This document shows, piece after piece, positions 1 to 6,035 of a stretch of 7,902 nt of DNA (positions are counted from its first letter, which is position 1; every line of letters starts with the position of its first letter). The notes beneath the pieces were generated by a model, which was given only the letters and a program-made list of their open reading frames with translations, made no database searches and was not told the DNA's origin. The stretch is from the NCBI GenBank assembly GCA_903921405.1, contig CAIXPV010000031.1, positions 1 to 7,902 on the forward strand, in the 5' to 3' direction. A program made the translations under genes and the position numbers. This DNA comes from an uncultured Actinomycetes bacterium (GTDB lineage: Bacteria > Actinomycetota > Actinomycetes > Nanopelagicales > Nanopelagicaceae).

Positions 1-520
1 AGTTTTGCGTCGCCCATTTGAACTTTTATGTTTACTTCCGCTTGCAATCCCGGCAATTGTTATTGTCGTTGGAATCGCGCCCTTGTATCGATGGATATCG
101 ATTAATGTCAGTGAGTCACCGATTACTTTAGCTGGCGTTTATTCAATGTTGATTTTGCCGTACACCTACCGTTCGCTGTCTGCCGCCCTCGATGCCGTTG
201 ATATCCATACGCTAGCCGAAGCCGCCACCACCCTAGGTGCATCGATTTCGCGAGTTATCTTTGGAATCATTATGCCAACAATTAAAACAGGAATCGTCAA
301 TGGCTCATTTATTGCGATTGCTTTAGTTCTGGGTGAATACACAATTTCCAATATTCTTAACTTTAAGACTTTCCAAGTGGTTATTGCGCAAATTGGTAGA
401 CAAAATGGCAACGTTGCAGTTGCGGTATCTCTGGCCTCTTTGCTCTTTGTAATCTTCTTGCTCCTAATAATTCCAACTAAAAAGCGTCAAGGCGCCGTCC
501 TTGATGTCGATGTCGCCTAA
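1..520 (+). CDS. ABC transporter permease, C-terminal part (5' end outside window)
   Basis: Inner-membrane permease subunit of a binding-protein-dependent ABC importer, which forms the translocation channel and contacts the ATPase encoded next. About 172 codons are visible; the frame is open to the window edge, so the TTG at 5 is probably not the true start. Counting from that TTG, hydrophobic segments lie near residues 7-25, 40-55, 98-118 and 136-157. The EAA loop that docks on the ATPase is clear at 72-91 (E72-A-A, G78, I89, P91). Members of this family usually have about 260-290 residues with the EAA loop well past the middle, so roughly the N-terminal third or more is missing. It ends 18 bases before the ATPase start, so one operon is likely. 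The style resembles PotC/FbpB-type permeases for polyamines, iron or organic acids. The substrate cannot be read from this fragment, and no solute-binding protein lies in the window. Confidence 0.88.
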   Translation, partial: VLRRPFELLCLLPLAIPAIVIVVGIAPLYRWISINVSESPITLAGVYSMLILPYTYRSLSAALDAVDIHTLAEAATTLGASISRVIFGIIMPTIKTGIVNGSFIAIALVLGEYTISNILNFKTFQVVIAQIGRQNGNVAVAVSLASLLFVIFLLLIIPTKKRQGAVLDVDVA

Positions 521-525
521 GAGAT

Positions 526-530
526 AAGGA
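526..530 (+). promoter_or_regulatory. Shine-Dalgarno AAGGA supporting a TTG start
   Basis: AAGGA lies 8 bases before the TTG at 539. No ATG or GTG in that frame sits between the permease stop and the conserved N-terminal beta-strand of the ATPase, so this site supports TTG as the real start codon. Confidence 0.6.
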
Positions 531-538
531 CCCATACG

Positions 539-1588
539 TTGAGCTCATCAGCATATGTACAGTTAGTTGACCTTGCTAAGCACTTTGGCAAAGTCAAAGC
601 CCTCGATGGCTTAAGCCTAGATATCGCCGAAGGCGAGCTCGTGGCACTACTTGGCCCTTCTGGCTGCGGTAAGACGACAGCTCTTCGTGCCTTAGCAGGT
701 CTTCAAGTTCTAGATCGCGGCCAGATGATTGTGGACGGCAAAGATGTAACTTTCCAAAACGCAAATAAGCGTGGAATGGGAATGGTTTTTCAGGCTTATT
801 CGTTGTTCCCACATATGACGGCGCGTGAAAATGTTGAGTACGGACTAAAGCTTCGCGCACATAAGACATCTGGCGATAAGCGAAAGGCACGTTCAGCTGA
901 GCTGCTCGAACTTGTCGGCCTTTCTACGCATGCAAATCACTATCCGTACCAATTATCTGGTGGTCAACAACAACGCGTGGCATTGGCTCGCGCATTGGCG
1001 ATTTCTCCAAAGGTTTTACTTCTTGATGAACCTCTGTCAGCACTTGATGCAAAGGTTCGCACTCAGTTGCGTGAAGAGATTCGCCGAATCCAGATGGAGC
1101 TTGGCACAACTACTTTGTTCGTGACACACGATCAAGAAGAGGCACTCAGCATCGCCGATCGCGTTGGAGTGATGCGCAATGGCGTACTGCAACAAATCGC
1201 AGCGCCTGCAGAACTCTACGATCGCCCTAGCACTGCCTTTGTTGCCGAGTTCGTTGGCTTAACTAATCCGATTGCAGGAAAAGTAAGTGGCGGAGCAATT
1301 GAGATTCTTGGTGGCGTAGTTAAGACTCTGCCTGGATCTATTACATCTGGCCCAGGTATCGCTTTAGTTCGTCCTGAGAGCATCGATGTCGTGGCAAGTA
1401 AGTCAGGTAATGCAACGATTTTCTCAGCTAGCTTCTTGGGCGCTACCTGTCGTTTGAGTATTTCTCTCAATGATGGAACTCGCGTTACTGCGCAGTTGCC
1501 TAGCCCTGATGCCGCTGGTCTTGGTGCTGGTGCTCCAGTGAGCGTTTCACTTCTAGATATGCCGGTATTCGTAAAGGCCGCCGGATAA
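539..1588 (+). CDS. ABC transporter ATP-binding protein (PotA/FbpC-like, with TOBE-like C-terminus)
   Basis: Cytoplasmic ATPase that powers the importer whose permease lies just upstream. The 349 residues contain every nucleotide-binding element: Walker A GPSGCGKTT at 39-47, Q-loop Gln85, signature LSGGQ at 138-142, Walker B VLLLDE at 158-163, D-loop SALD at 166-169 and switch His196. Residues from about 245 to 349 form a beta-rich extension typical of the TOBE domain in the spermidine, iron, thiamine and sugar importer ATPases. Length is normal for that group. The start is TTG with AAGGA 8 bases upstream. The TAA stop shares its last A with the ATG of the next gene, so translation of the two is probably coupled. 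The family is certain. The substrate is not: PotA- and FbpC-type ATPases are hard to tell apart by sequence, and the linked enolase-type enzyme hints at an organic or sugar acid. Confidence 0.93.
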   Translation: MSSSAYVQLVDLAKHFGKVKALDGLSLDIAEGELVALLGPSGCGKTTALRALAGLQVLDRGQMIVDGKDVTFQNANKRGMGMVFQAYSLFPHMTARENVEYGLKLRAHKTSGDKRKARSAELLELVGLSTHANHYPYQLSGGQQQRVALARALAISPKVLLLDEPLSALDAKVRTQLREEIRRIQMELGTTTLFVTHDQEEALSIADRVGVMRNGVLQQIAAPAELYDRPSTAFVAEFVGLTNPIAGKVSGGAIEILGGVVKTLPGSITSGPGIALVRPESIDVVASKSGNATIFSASFLGATCRLSISLNDGTRVTAQLPSPDAAGLGAGAPVSVSLLDMPVFVKAAG

Positions 1589-2694
1589 TGTTTGGAAAGA
1601 TTTCATCGCTTGAAACCTTTACCGATGAATTTGTCTGTTTTGTTAAGGTAACGACGACCGATGGTCACATCGGGTGGGGTCAAACATCAAACTACAACGC
1701 CGACATCACTGCCACAATCTTTCATCGCCAGATTGCACCCTGGGCGATCGGTAAAGATGCATCCAATATTGGTGCATTAATTACTTTGATAGAGGCTAAA
1801 GAGCATAAATACCCGGGAAGTTATCGATGCCGTGCCAATGCTGGATTAGATACGGCGCTGTGGGATCTGCGAGGACGCGCTGAAGGCAAGCCCGTTGTTG
1901 AACTTCTTGGTGGCACGCCTAAGAAACTTCGCACGTATGCATCGTCTATGAAGCGTGACATTACCCCTGCGCAAGAGGCCGAACGTTTTGTAAAACTGCG
2001 TGATGAGTTTGGGTTTGATGCATTTAAGTGGCGCGTAGGTGCTGAATGTGGCAATGACATTGACGAATGGCCTGGGCGTACCGAGGAAGTCGTGCCCGTT
2101 GTTTCGAGTGCATTGGGCGATGGAATATCAAAGTTGGTAGATGGCAATAGTGGTTTTTCACCAAGGCGTGCAATTGAAGTAGGTGCACTCCTTGAGGCCG
2201 AGGGTATTACGCATTTTGAAGAGCCTTGTAAGTATTGGGAGCTTGAAGAAACTAAACAGGTTACCGATGCACTAACCATTGATGTAACTGGTGGTGAGCA
2301 AGATTGGGATTTAGTTACGTGGCAACGCATGATCGATATGCGAGCTGTAGATATTTTGCAACCAGACATTATGTATATGGGTGGCATTTGGCGCACATTA
2401 AAAGTTGTAGAGATGGCTAAAAAAGCTAATATGCCAATTACTCCGCATAGTGCCAATCTTTCACTTGTGACAATTTGCACTATGCATCTTTTAGGGGCAA
2501 TAGATAATCCAGGAAAATACTTAGAGTTTTCAATTGAAGGCTTTGATTATTATCCATGGCAAAAGGATCTCTTTCTTGGTGATCCATTTGCTATAGAAGA
2601 TGGAAAGATACAGATTCCATCAGCGCCTGGCTGGGGTGTTGAAATAAATCCAGTATGGCTAAGTAATGCAACTCACCAAGTGACAACACTCTAA
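1588..2694 (+). CDS. Enolase-superfamily enzyme, mandelate racemase subgroup (probable acid-sugar dehydratase or racemase)
   Basis: Probably abstracts the alpha-proton of a carboxylate with the help of Mg2+, giving dehydration or epimerisation. Over 368 residues the N-terminal capping domain (about 1-115) is followed by the (beta/alpha) barrel. Likely metal ligands are Asp185 (in VDGNSG), Glu211 (in FEEP) and Glu237 (in GGEQ). His287 (PHSAN) and Asp260 (QPD) form the His-Asp dyad typical of the mandelate racemase subgroup; Glu313 (LEFS) is the electrophilic or stabilising residue. The usual KxK on the second strand reads Lys147-Trp-Arg149, so the second lysine is replaced by arginine. The C-terminal PGWG resembles the family's usual PGLG. 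The ATG overlaps the ATPase stop by one base, which ties the enzyme to the importer and suggests it acts on the imported compound. Family assignment is firm. The exact reaction is unknown, and a dehydratase is only the most common outcome in this subgroup. Confidence 0.88.
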   Translation: MFGKISSLETFTDEFVCFVKVTTTDGHIGWGQTSNYNADITATIFHRQIAPWAIGKDASNIGALITLIEAKEHKYPGSYRCRANAGLDTALWDLRGRAEGKPVVELLGGTPKKLRTYASSMKRDITPAQEAERFVKLRDEFGFDAFKWRVGAECGNDIDEWPGRTEEVVPVVSSALGDGISKLVDGNSGFSPRRAIEVGALLEAEGITHFEEPCKYWELEETKQVTDALTIDVTGGEQDWDLVTWQRMIDMRAVDILQPDIMYMGGIWRTLKVVEMAKKANMPITPHSANLSLVTICTMHLLGAIDNPGKYLEFSIEGFDYYPWQKDLFLGDPFAIEDGKIQIPSAPGWGVEINPVWLSNATHQVTTL

Positions 2695-2741
2695 AGCCAC
2701 GCCATACCCCTTTTAAATTAGCGTTTTCGAAGCTTTTCACA

Positions 2742-2753
2742 TAGATTCATGAC
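2742..2753 (+). promoter_or_regulatory. Leaderless-type -10 element for the glutamate dehydrogenase gene
   Basis: TAGATT at 2742-2747 fits the actinobacterial -10 pattern TANNNT. Six bases separate it from the A of the ATG at 2754, so transcription would begin on the start codon itself. No Shine-Dalgarno is visible. The TAG of the hexamer is an in-frame stop, so no start further upstream is possible. The -35 region is weak (TTAGCG-like near 2718). A two-codon frame (ATG ACA TGA) at 2749-2757 overlaps the start and is probably chance. Confidence 0.6.
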
Positions 2754-3992
2754 ATGACAACGGAGTCAGCTTTCGAAACTGCGCGCGCGCAATTACGCAC
2801 GGCAGTAGATCAATTAGGCCTTTCAGAAAATGATTGGCAAACACTGTCCACACCACGGCGAATTTTAGAAGTAGCCGTTCCACTGCGTCGCGATAACGAC
2901 AAAGTCGAAATGTATAAGGGCTATCGAGTCCAATACTCAACAACACGTGGTCCATCAAAGGGTGGAGTTCGCTTTCACCCACAAATAGACCTTGAAGAGA
3001 CAATCGCATTAGCGATGTTGATGACGTGGAAATGCGCACTCACCAACCTGCCTTTTGGCGGGGCTAAAGGTGGCATTGCCGTTGATGCAGCAACGTTATC
3101 TGACCGTGAAAATGAGCGTTTAACACGTCGGTATACATCAGAGATTTTGCCCATCATCGGACCCGAGCGCGATATTCCAGCACCTGATGTTGGAACCGAC
3201 GAGCGCAATATGGCGTGGATGATGGATACGTACTCAGTAAACGCTGGTTTTTCGGTACCGGGAGTCGTCACTGGAAAGCCGATCGTGCTTGGCGGATCAT
3301 TGGGGCGCAACTCAGCAACCGGAGATGGTGTTGCAATTTCAACGTTGCAAGGATTGAGAGTTCGCGGAATTAATCCAATCGGTGCAACTGTTGCGATTCA
3401 AGGCTTCGGAAAAGTTGGTTACTGGGCTGCCATCGCCCTTGAAGGCATGGGTTTAAAGATCGTTGCAGTCAGCGATGTCAATGGAGCGGTCACAGGTTTT
3501 AAGAGTGTGAACGATTTATGGAATCACTTCTTGACACATAAGAATCTTGATGCACCTGGTACGGATCACTTAACTAATGAGGAGCTTCTACATTTAGATG
3601 TAGATGTGCTTATTCCTGCAGCGTTATCTGATGCAATTACCGGCCAAAGCGCCCTTGGTATTAAAGCTAAGGTCATTGTTGAAGGCGCCAATGCACCAAC
3701 ATCACCGGAAGGCGATGCGATATTAAATGAAAAAGGCATCTTGGTTGTTCCAGATATTTTGGCAAACTCAGGTGGAGTAATTGTTTCTTACTTTGAATGG
3801 GTACAAGATAAGCAGAATTACGCATGGGATGCTAGTGAGGTAAAAACTAACCTCAATCGCATTATGTTAAAGGCCTTTAATGAGGTTGAAGAGATGGCTA
3901 CTACTCGTAAAGTCACATGGCGTGAAGCTGCGCATATGTTAGGTGTTGCACGAGTAGCAGAGGCTCATAAGTTGCGCGGCCTGTATCCATAG
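2754..3992 (+). CDS. gdhA: Glutamate dehydrogenase (Glu/Leu/Phe/Val dehydrogenase family)
   Basis: Cytoplasmic enzyme for the reversible oxidative deamination of L-glutamate to 2-oxoglutarate and ammonia, linking nitrogen assimilation to the TCA cycle. The 412-residue length matches hexameric small-type enzymes. The substrate domain carries PSKGGVRFHP (67-76), Lys93 in TWKCAL, the catalytic Lys105 in PFGGAKGG and Asp145 in APDVGTD. The dinucleotide fold begins at about 210 with GFGKVG (217-222), and the next strand ends in VSD (239-241). EGANAPT (310-316) and NSGGVIVSYFEW (338-349) are highly typical; Ser345 in the latter matches the serine expected to bind the glutamate side-chain carboxylate. 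That, with Lys93, favours glutamate over the branched-chain or phenylalanine relatives. NAD versus NADP preference cannot be settled by eye. The gene stands alone, with its own -10 upstream and a strong terminator 8 bases after the stop. Confidence 0.92.
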   Translation: MTTESAFETARAQLRTAVDQLGLSENDWQTLSTPRRILEVAVPLRRDNDKVEMYKGYRVQYSTTRGPSKGGVRFHPQIDLEETIALAMLMTWKCALTNLPFGGAKGGIAVDAATLSDRENERLTRRYTSEILPIIGPERDIPAPDVGTDERNMAWMMDTYSVNAGFSVPGVVTGKPIVLGGSLGRNSATGDGVAISTLQGLRVRGINPIGATVAIQGFGKVGYWAAIALEGMGLKIVAVSDVNGAVTGFKSVNDLWNHFLTHKNLDAPGTDHLTNEELLHLDVDVLIPAALSDAITGQSALGIKAKVIVEGANAPTSPEGDAILNEKGILVVPDILANSGGVIVSYFEWVQDKQNYAWDASEVKTNLNRIMLKAFNEVEEMATTRKVTWREAAHMLGVARVAEAHKLRGLYP

Positions 3993-4000
3993 AAAATTAA

Positions 4001-4041
4001 AAATAAAAGAGGGCGTGAGAATCTCACGCCCTCTTTTATTT
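4001..4041. terminator. Bidirectional intrinsic terminator, perfect 19-bp stem
   Basis: Bases 4001-4019 are the exact reverse complement of 4023-4041, leaving a 3-base loop (AAT). The GC-rich core (GAGGGCGTGAG and its complement) is flanked by an A-rich run on one side and a T-rich run on the other, so it ends transcripts from both strands. It sits 8 bases after the glutamate dehydrogenase stop and 11 bases beyond the stop of the convergent HU gene. Confidence 0.93.
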
Positions 4042-4052
4042 GAATACCTAGA

Positions 4053-4328
4053 TTATGAAGCAACTGCCTTCTTGAGCTTTGTTCCAGCACTTACCTTGAC
4101 GCCAGTGCGTGCAGGAATCTGCAGAACTGCGCCAGTTTGTGGGTTACGTCCTGAACGGGCTGCGCGAGCAACTGCCTCGATTGAGATGAAGCCTGGAAGA
4201 ACTAGCTTCTCCTTGCTCTGAAGCATTGAAATAGCTAGACCTTCAAGTGCCTCTAGCACTGATGAGACAGCACTCTCTGACTGCTTTGAATCTGCGGCTA
4301 GCTTTGCAACGATCTCTTTTTTATTCAT
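4053..4328 (-). CDS. hup: HU-family DNA-binding nucleoid protein
   Basis: Small basic histone-like protein that dimerises, bends DNA without strong sequence preference and helps compact the nucleoid. The 91 residues match the classic HU fold: start MNKKEIVAKL, two helices, then LPGF (44-47), the beta-arm with GRNPQTG (60-66, intercalating Pro63) and IPA (71-73), and a final basic helix ending KLKKAVAS. IHF subunits share this fold, but actinobacteria normally encode HU, and their unrelated mIHF is different. There is no long lysine/alanine-rich C-terminal tail of the kind seen in mycobacterial HupB. The ATG at 4328 has a GGAG Shine-Dalgarno (complement of 4337-4340) 8 bases upstream. The gene converges with the glutamate dehydrogenase gene on a shared terminator and diverges from tldD. 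Confidence 0.95.
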   Translation of the reverse strand: MNKKEIVAKLAADSKQSESAVSSVLEALEGLAISMLQSKEKLVLPGFISIEAVARAARSGRNPQTGAVLQIPARTGVKVSAGTKLKKAVAS

Positions 4329-4352
4329 AAAGGTCTCTCCAGTACTGGGTTG

Positions 4353-4381
4353 AAGTTAATACAGCAATCTTGCCAGCAAAG
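4353..4381 (-). promoter_or_regulatory. Candidate promoter for the HU gene
   Basis: Read on the minus strand, TAACTT (4358-4353) fits TANNNT, with TTGCTG (4379-4374) 15 bases upstream as a possible -35. An A at 4346 would be the start site, giving an 18-base leader that holds the GGAG site. An overlapping TATTAA (4361-4356) is an alternative -10. Called from pattern only. Confidence 0.3.
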
Positions 4382-4520
4382 GGGTTGCAAGCAGGCATAA
4401 CCACGCAATAACGGGCAGAAATTCATGGGATTTCTCGCTTTTTTCTCTCATTTCGCCCCTTTTTTCGTCTGGGATGGCACTTCAAACAACTCCCCTGTGG
4501 CACCTACCGAGGGTGTGCTT

Positions 4521-4532
4521 TAAAGTGTGGGC
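4521..4532 (+). promoter_or_regulatory. Leaderless-type -10 element for tldD
   Basis: TAAAGT at 4521-4526 fits TANNNT and ends 6 bases before the GTG at 4533. The earlier in-frame GTG at 4527 directly abuts the hexamer, too close for a transcript start there. No Shine-Dalgarno is visible. The geometry therefore favours GTG 4533 as both transcription and translation start. The TAA of the hexamer closes the frame upstream. Confidence 0.55.
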
Positions 4533-6035
4533 GTGAATAAAACTATTGATGCAGATTTTCTTAGCCTTCCATTAACCGCAGTCTCAGATGCAGCCATCGC
4601 AGCCGCAACTAGCGCTGGAGCATCGCATGTGGATGTTCGAATCGAGCGAACACGCACAGGCTTGCTCGCCCTACGTGATGCTAAGCCAGAGACGCAGAGC
4701 GATGAAACACTCGCTGGCGTCGGCGTACGTGTCATTGTTAACGGTGCTTGGGGCTTTGCATCTAGCCCAGAGATTTCAGTAAAGGTCGCACAACAACTGG
4801 CGATGACTGCAGTAGCCATGGCCATAACTTCTAAGCCGCTTTCTACGCAAGAGATCTCCCTTGTCACTGAGCCTGTCTATGCACAAAAGACATGGGTCTC
4901 TGATTATGAAATCGATCCATTCTCAGTATCTGATTCAGATAAGAAAGATCGCTTAGCTCAGTTAAGTAATTCTCTGTTAAAGAGCAACAATGTTAATCAC
5001 ACGTCAGCCCATGCCATGTACGTAAAAGAACAAAAACATTACGCAGATTCATATGGCACCAGTACGACCCAGCAACGTGTTCGCATGCAGACACAAATTG
5101 AGGCGATTTCTATCGGTGCCGGTGGATTTGAATCCATGCGCACACTTGCCGCACCATCTGGATTTGGTTGGGAGTGGATGGGAAATACGCACTGGAACTG
5201 GGATGCTGAGATTGAGGAAATGCCGTCGTTGCTGGCTGAAAAGGTCGCATCACCATCGGTTGAGCCAGGTCGCTATGACGTACTGGTGCATCCATCGAAC
5301 TTGTGGCTAACTATTCACGAATCTATTGGCCATGCAACTGAGCTTGATCGCGCGATTGGTTATGAAGCCAACTATGCCGGTACATCATTTGCTACTCCCG
5401 ATAAGTTACATACATTGAAATACGGATCACCGCTTATGAATGTCACCGGTGATCGCAATACTCCTCATGGTTTGAGCACAGTTGGTTTCGATGATGAAGG
5501 CGTCGCCGCACAGCAATGGGACATCATTAAAGATGGAATCTTGGTGGGCTATCAATTAGATCGCCGAATCGCAGCTGCAGTTAATCGCGATCGCAGTAAT
5601 GGCTGCGCGTATTCCGACTCCCCTGCACATGTACCTATTCAGCGGATGCCCAATGTGTCTCTGCAGCCAAATCCAACGGGGCCGACGTATGATGAAATGG
5701 TCTCTTCGATGGAGGATGGAATTATCATCAAGGGAGATAAGTCGTGGTCTATCGATATGCAGCGCTATAACTTCCAATTTACTGGCCAACAGTTCCATCG
5801 CGTAAAGAATGGAAAAATCGTTGGTCAGTTAAAAGATGTTGCATACCAAGCAACTACAACTGACTTCTGGGGCTCGATGAAAGTTGTCGGCGGTCCATCT
5901 ACCTATGTCTTGGGTGGAGCCTTTAACTGCGGCAAAGCTCAACCAGGTCAAGTTGCAGCCGTGAGTCATGGATGCCCTGCGGCGATTTTCGACAAAGTTA
6001 ATATTCTCAACACAGTAGCGGAGGCCGGAAAATGA
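4533..6035 (+). CDS. tldD: TldD-like metalloprotease subunit
   Basis: Catalytic subunit of the TldD/TldE zinc protease (PmbA/TldD family, peptidase U62/M103). In other bacteria the heterodimer trims unfolded or modified peptides, as in microcin B17 maturation and CcdA antitoxin turnover. From GTG 4533 the protein has 500 residues, near the family norm. The N-terminal domain is followed by GRYD (246-249) and the zinc motif HESIGH (His262, Glu263, His267). The third ligand is expected at Cys466 in NCGKAQPGQ, so the active site looks complete. An alternative GTG at 4527 would add two residues; I chose 4533 from the spacing of the -10 hexamer. The stop overlaps the tldE start as ATGA, so the subunits are translationally coupled, fitting an obligate heterodimer. 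No substrate peptide gene is visible nearby. Confidence 0.92.
   Translation: MNKTIDADFLSLPLTAVSDAAIAAATSAGASHVDVRIERTRTGLLALRDAKPETQSDETLAGVGVRVIVNGAWGFASSPEISVKVAQQLAMTAVAMAITSKPLSTQEISLVTEPVYAQKTWVSDYEIDPFSVSDSDKKDRLAQLSNSLLKSNNVNHTSAHAMYVKEQKHYADSYGTSTTQQRVRMQTQIEAISIGAGGFESMRTLAAPSGFGWEWMGNTHWNWDAEIEEMPSLLAEKVASPSVEPGRYDVLVHPSNLWLTIHESIGHATELDRAIGYEANYAGTSFATPDKLHTLKYGSPLMNVTGDRNTPHGLSTVGFDDEGVAAQQWDIIKDGILVGYQLDRRIAAAVNRDRSNGCAYSDSPAHVPIQRMPNVSLQPNPTGPTYDEMVSSMEDGIIIKGDKSWSIDMQRYNFQFTGQQFHRVKNGKIVGQLKDVAYQATTTDFWGSMKVVGGPSTYVLGGAFNCGKAQPGQVAAVSHGCPAAIFDKVNILNTVAEAGK

Noticed and set aside
5..7. TTG as the start of the permease gene
   Set aside because: The frame is open to the window edge and the protein would be far shorter than the family, with the EAA loop much too near the N-terminus; a cut gene is the simpler reading.
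1821..2480. Long open frame (219 codons) on the minus strand inside the enolase-type gene
   Set aside because: It is fully antisense to a well-conserved coding gene, is serine/arginine-rich and shows no recognisable motif; it mirrors the codon use of the + strand gene.
2749..2757. Two-codon upstream frame ATG ACA TGA overlapping the glutamate dehydrogenase start
   Set aside because: It would not be transcribed if the mRNA begins at 2754, and such a short frame is expected by chance.
2781..2790. (GC)5 alternating run near the start of the glutamate dehydrogenase gene
   Set aside because: It encodes part of a normal helical N-terminus and is too short to argue for Z-DNA or a phase-variable repeat.
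4015..4221. Plus-strand open frame across the terminator and HU gene
   Set aside because: It begins inside the terminator stem and lies antisense to HU, whose protein is unmistakable.
4418..4434. GAAAT / ATTTC inverted repeat followed by T-rich sequence, as a terminator
   Set aside because: Arms are only 5 bp and AT-rich with a 7-base gap; no upstream gene needs a terminator there.
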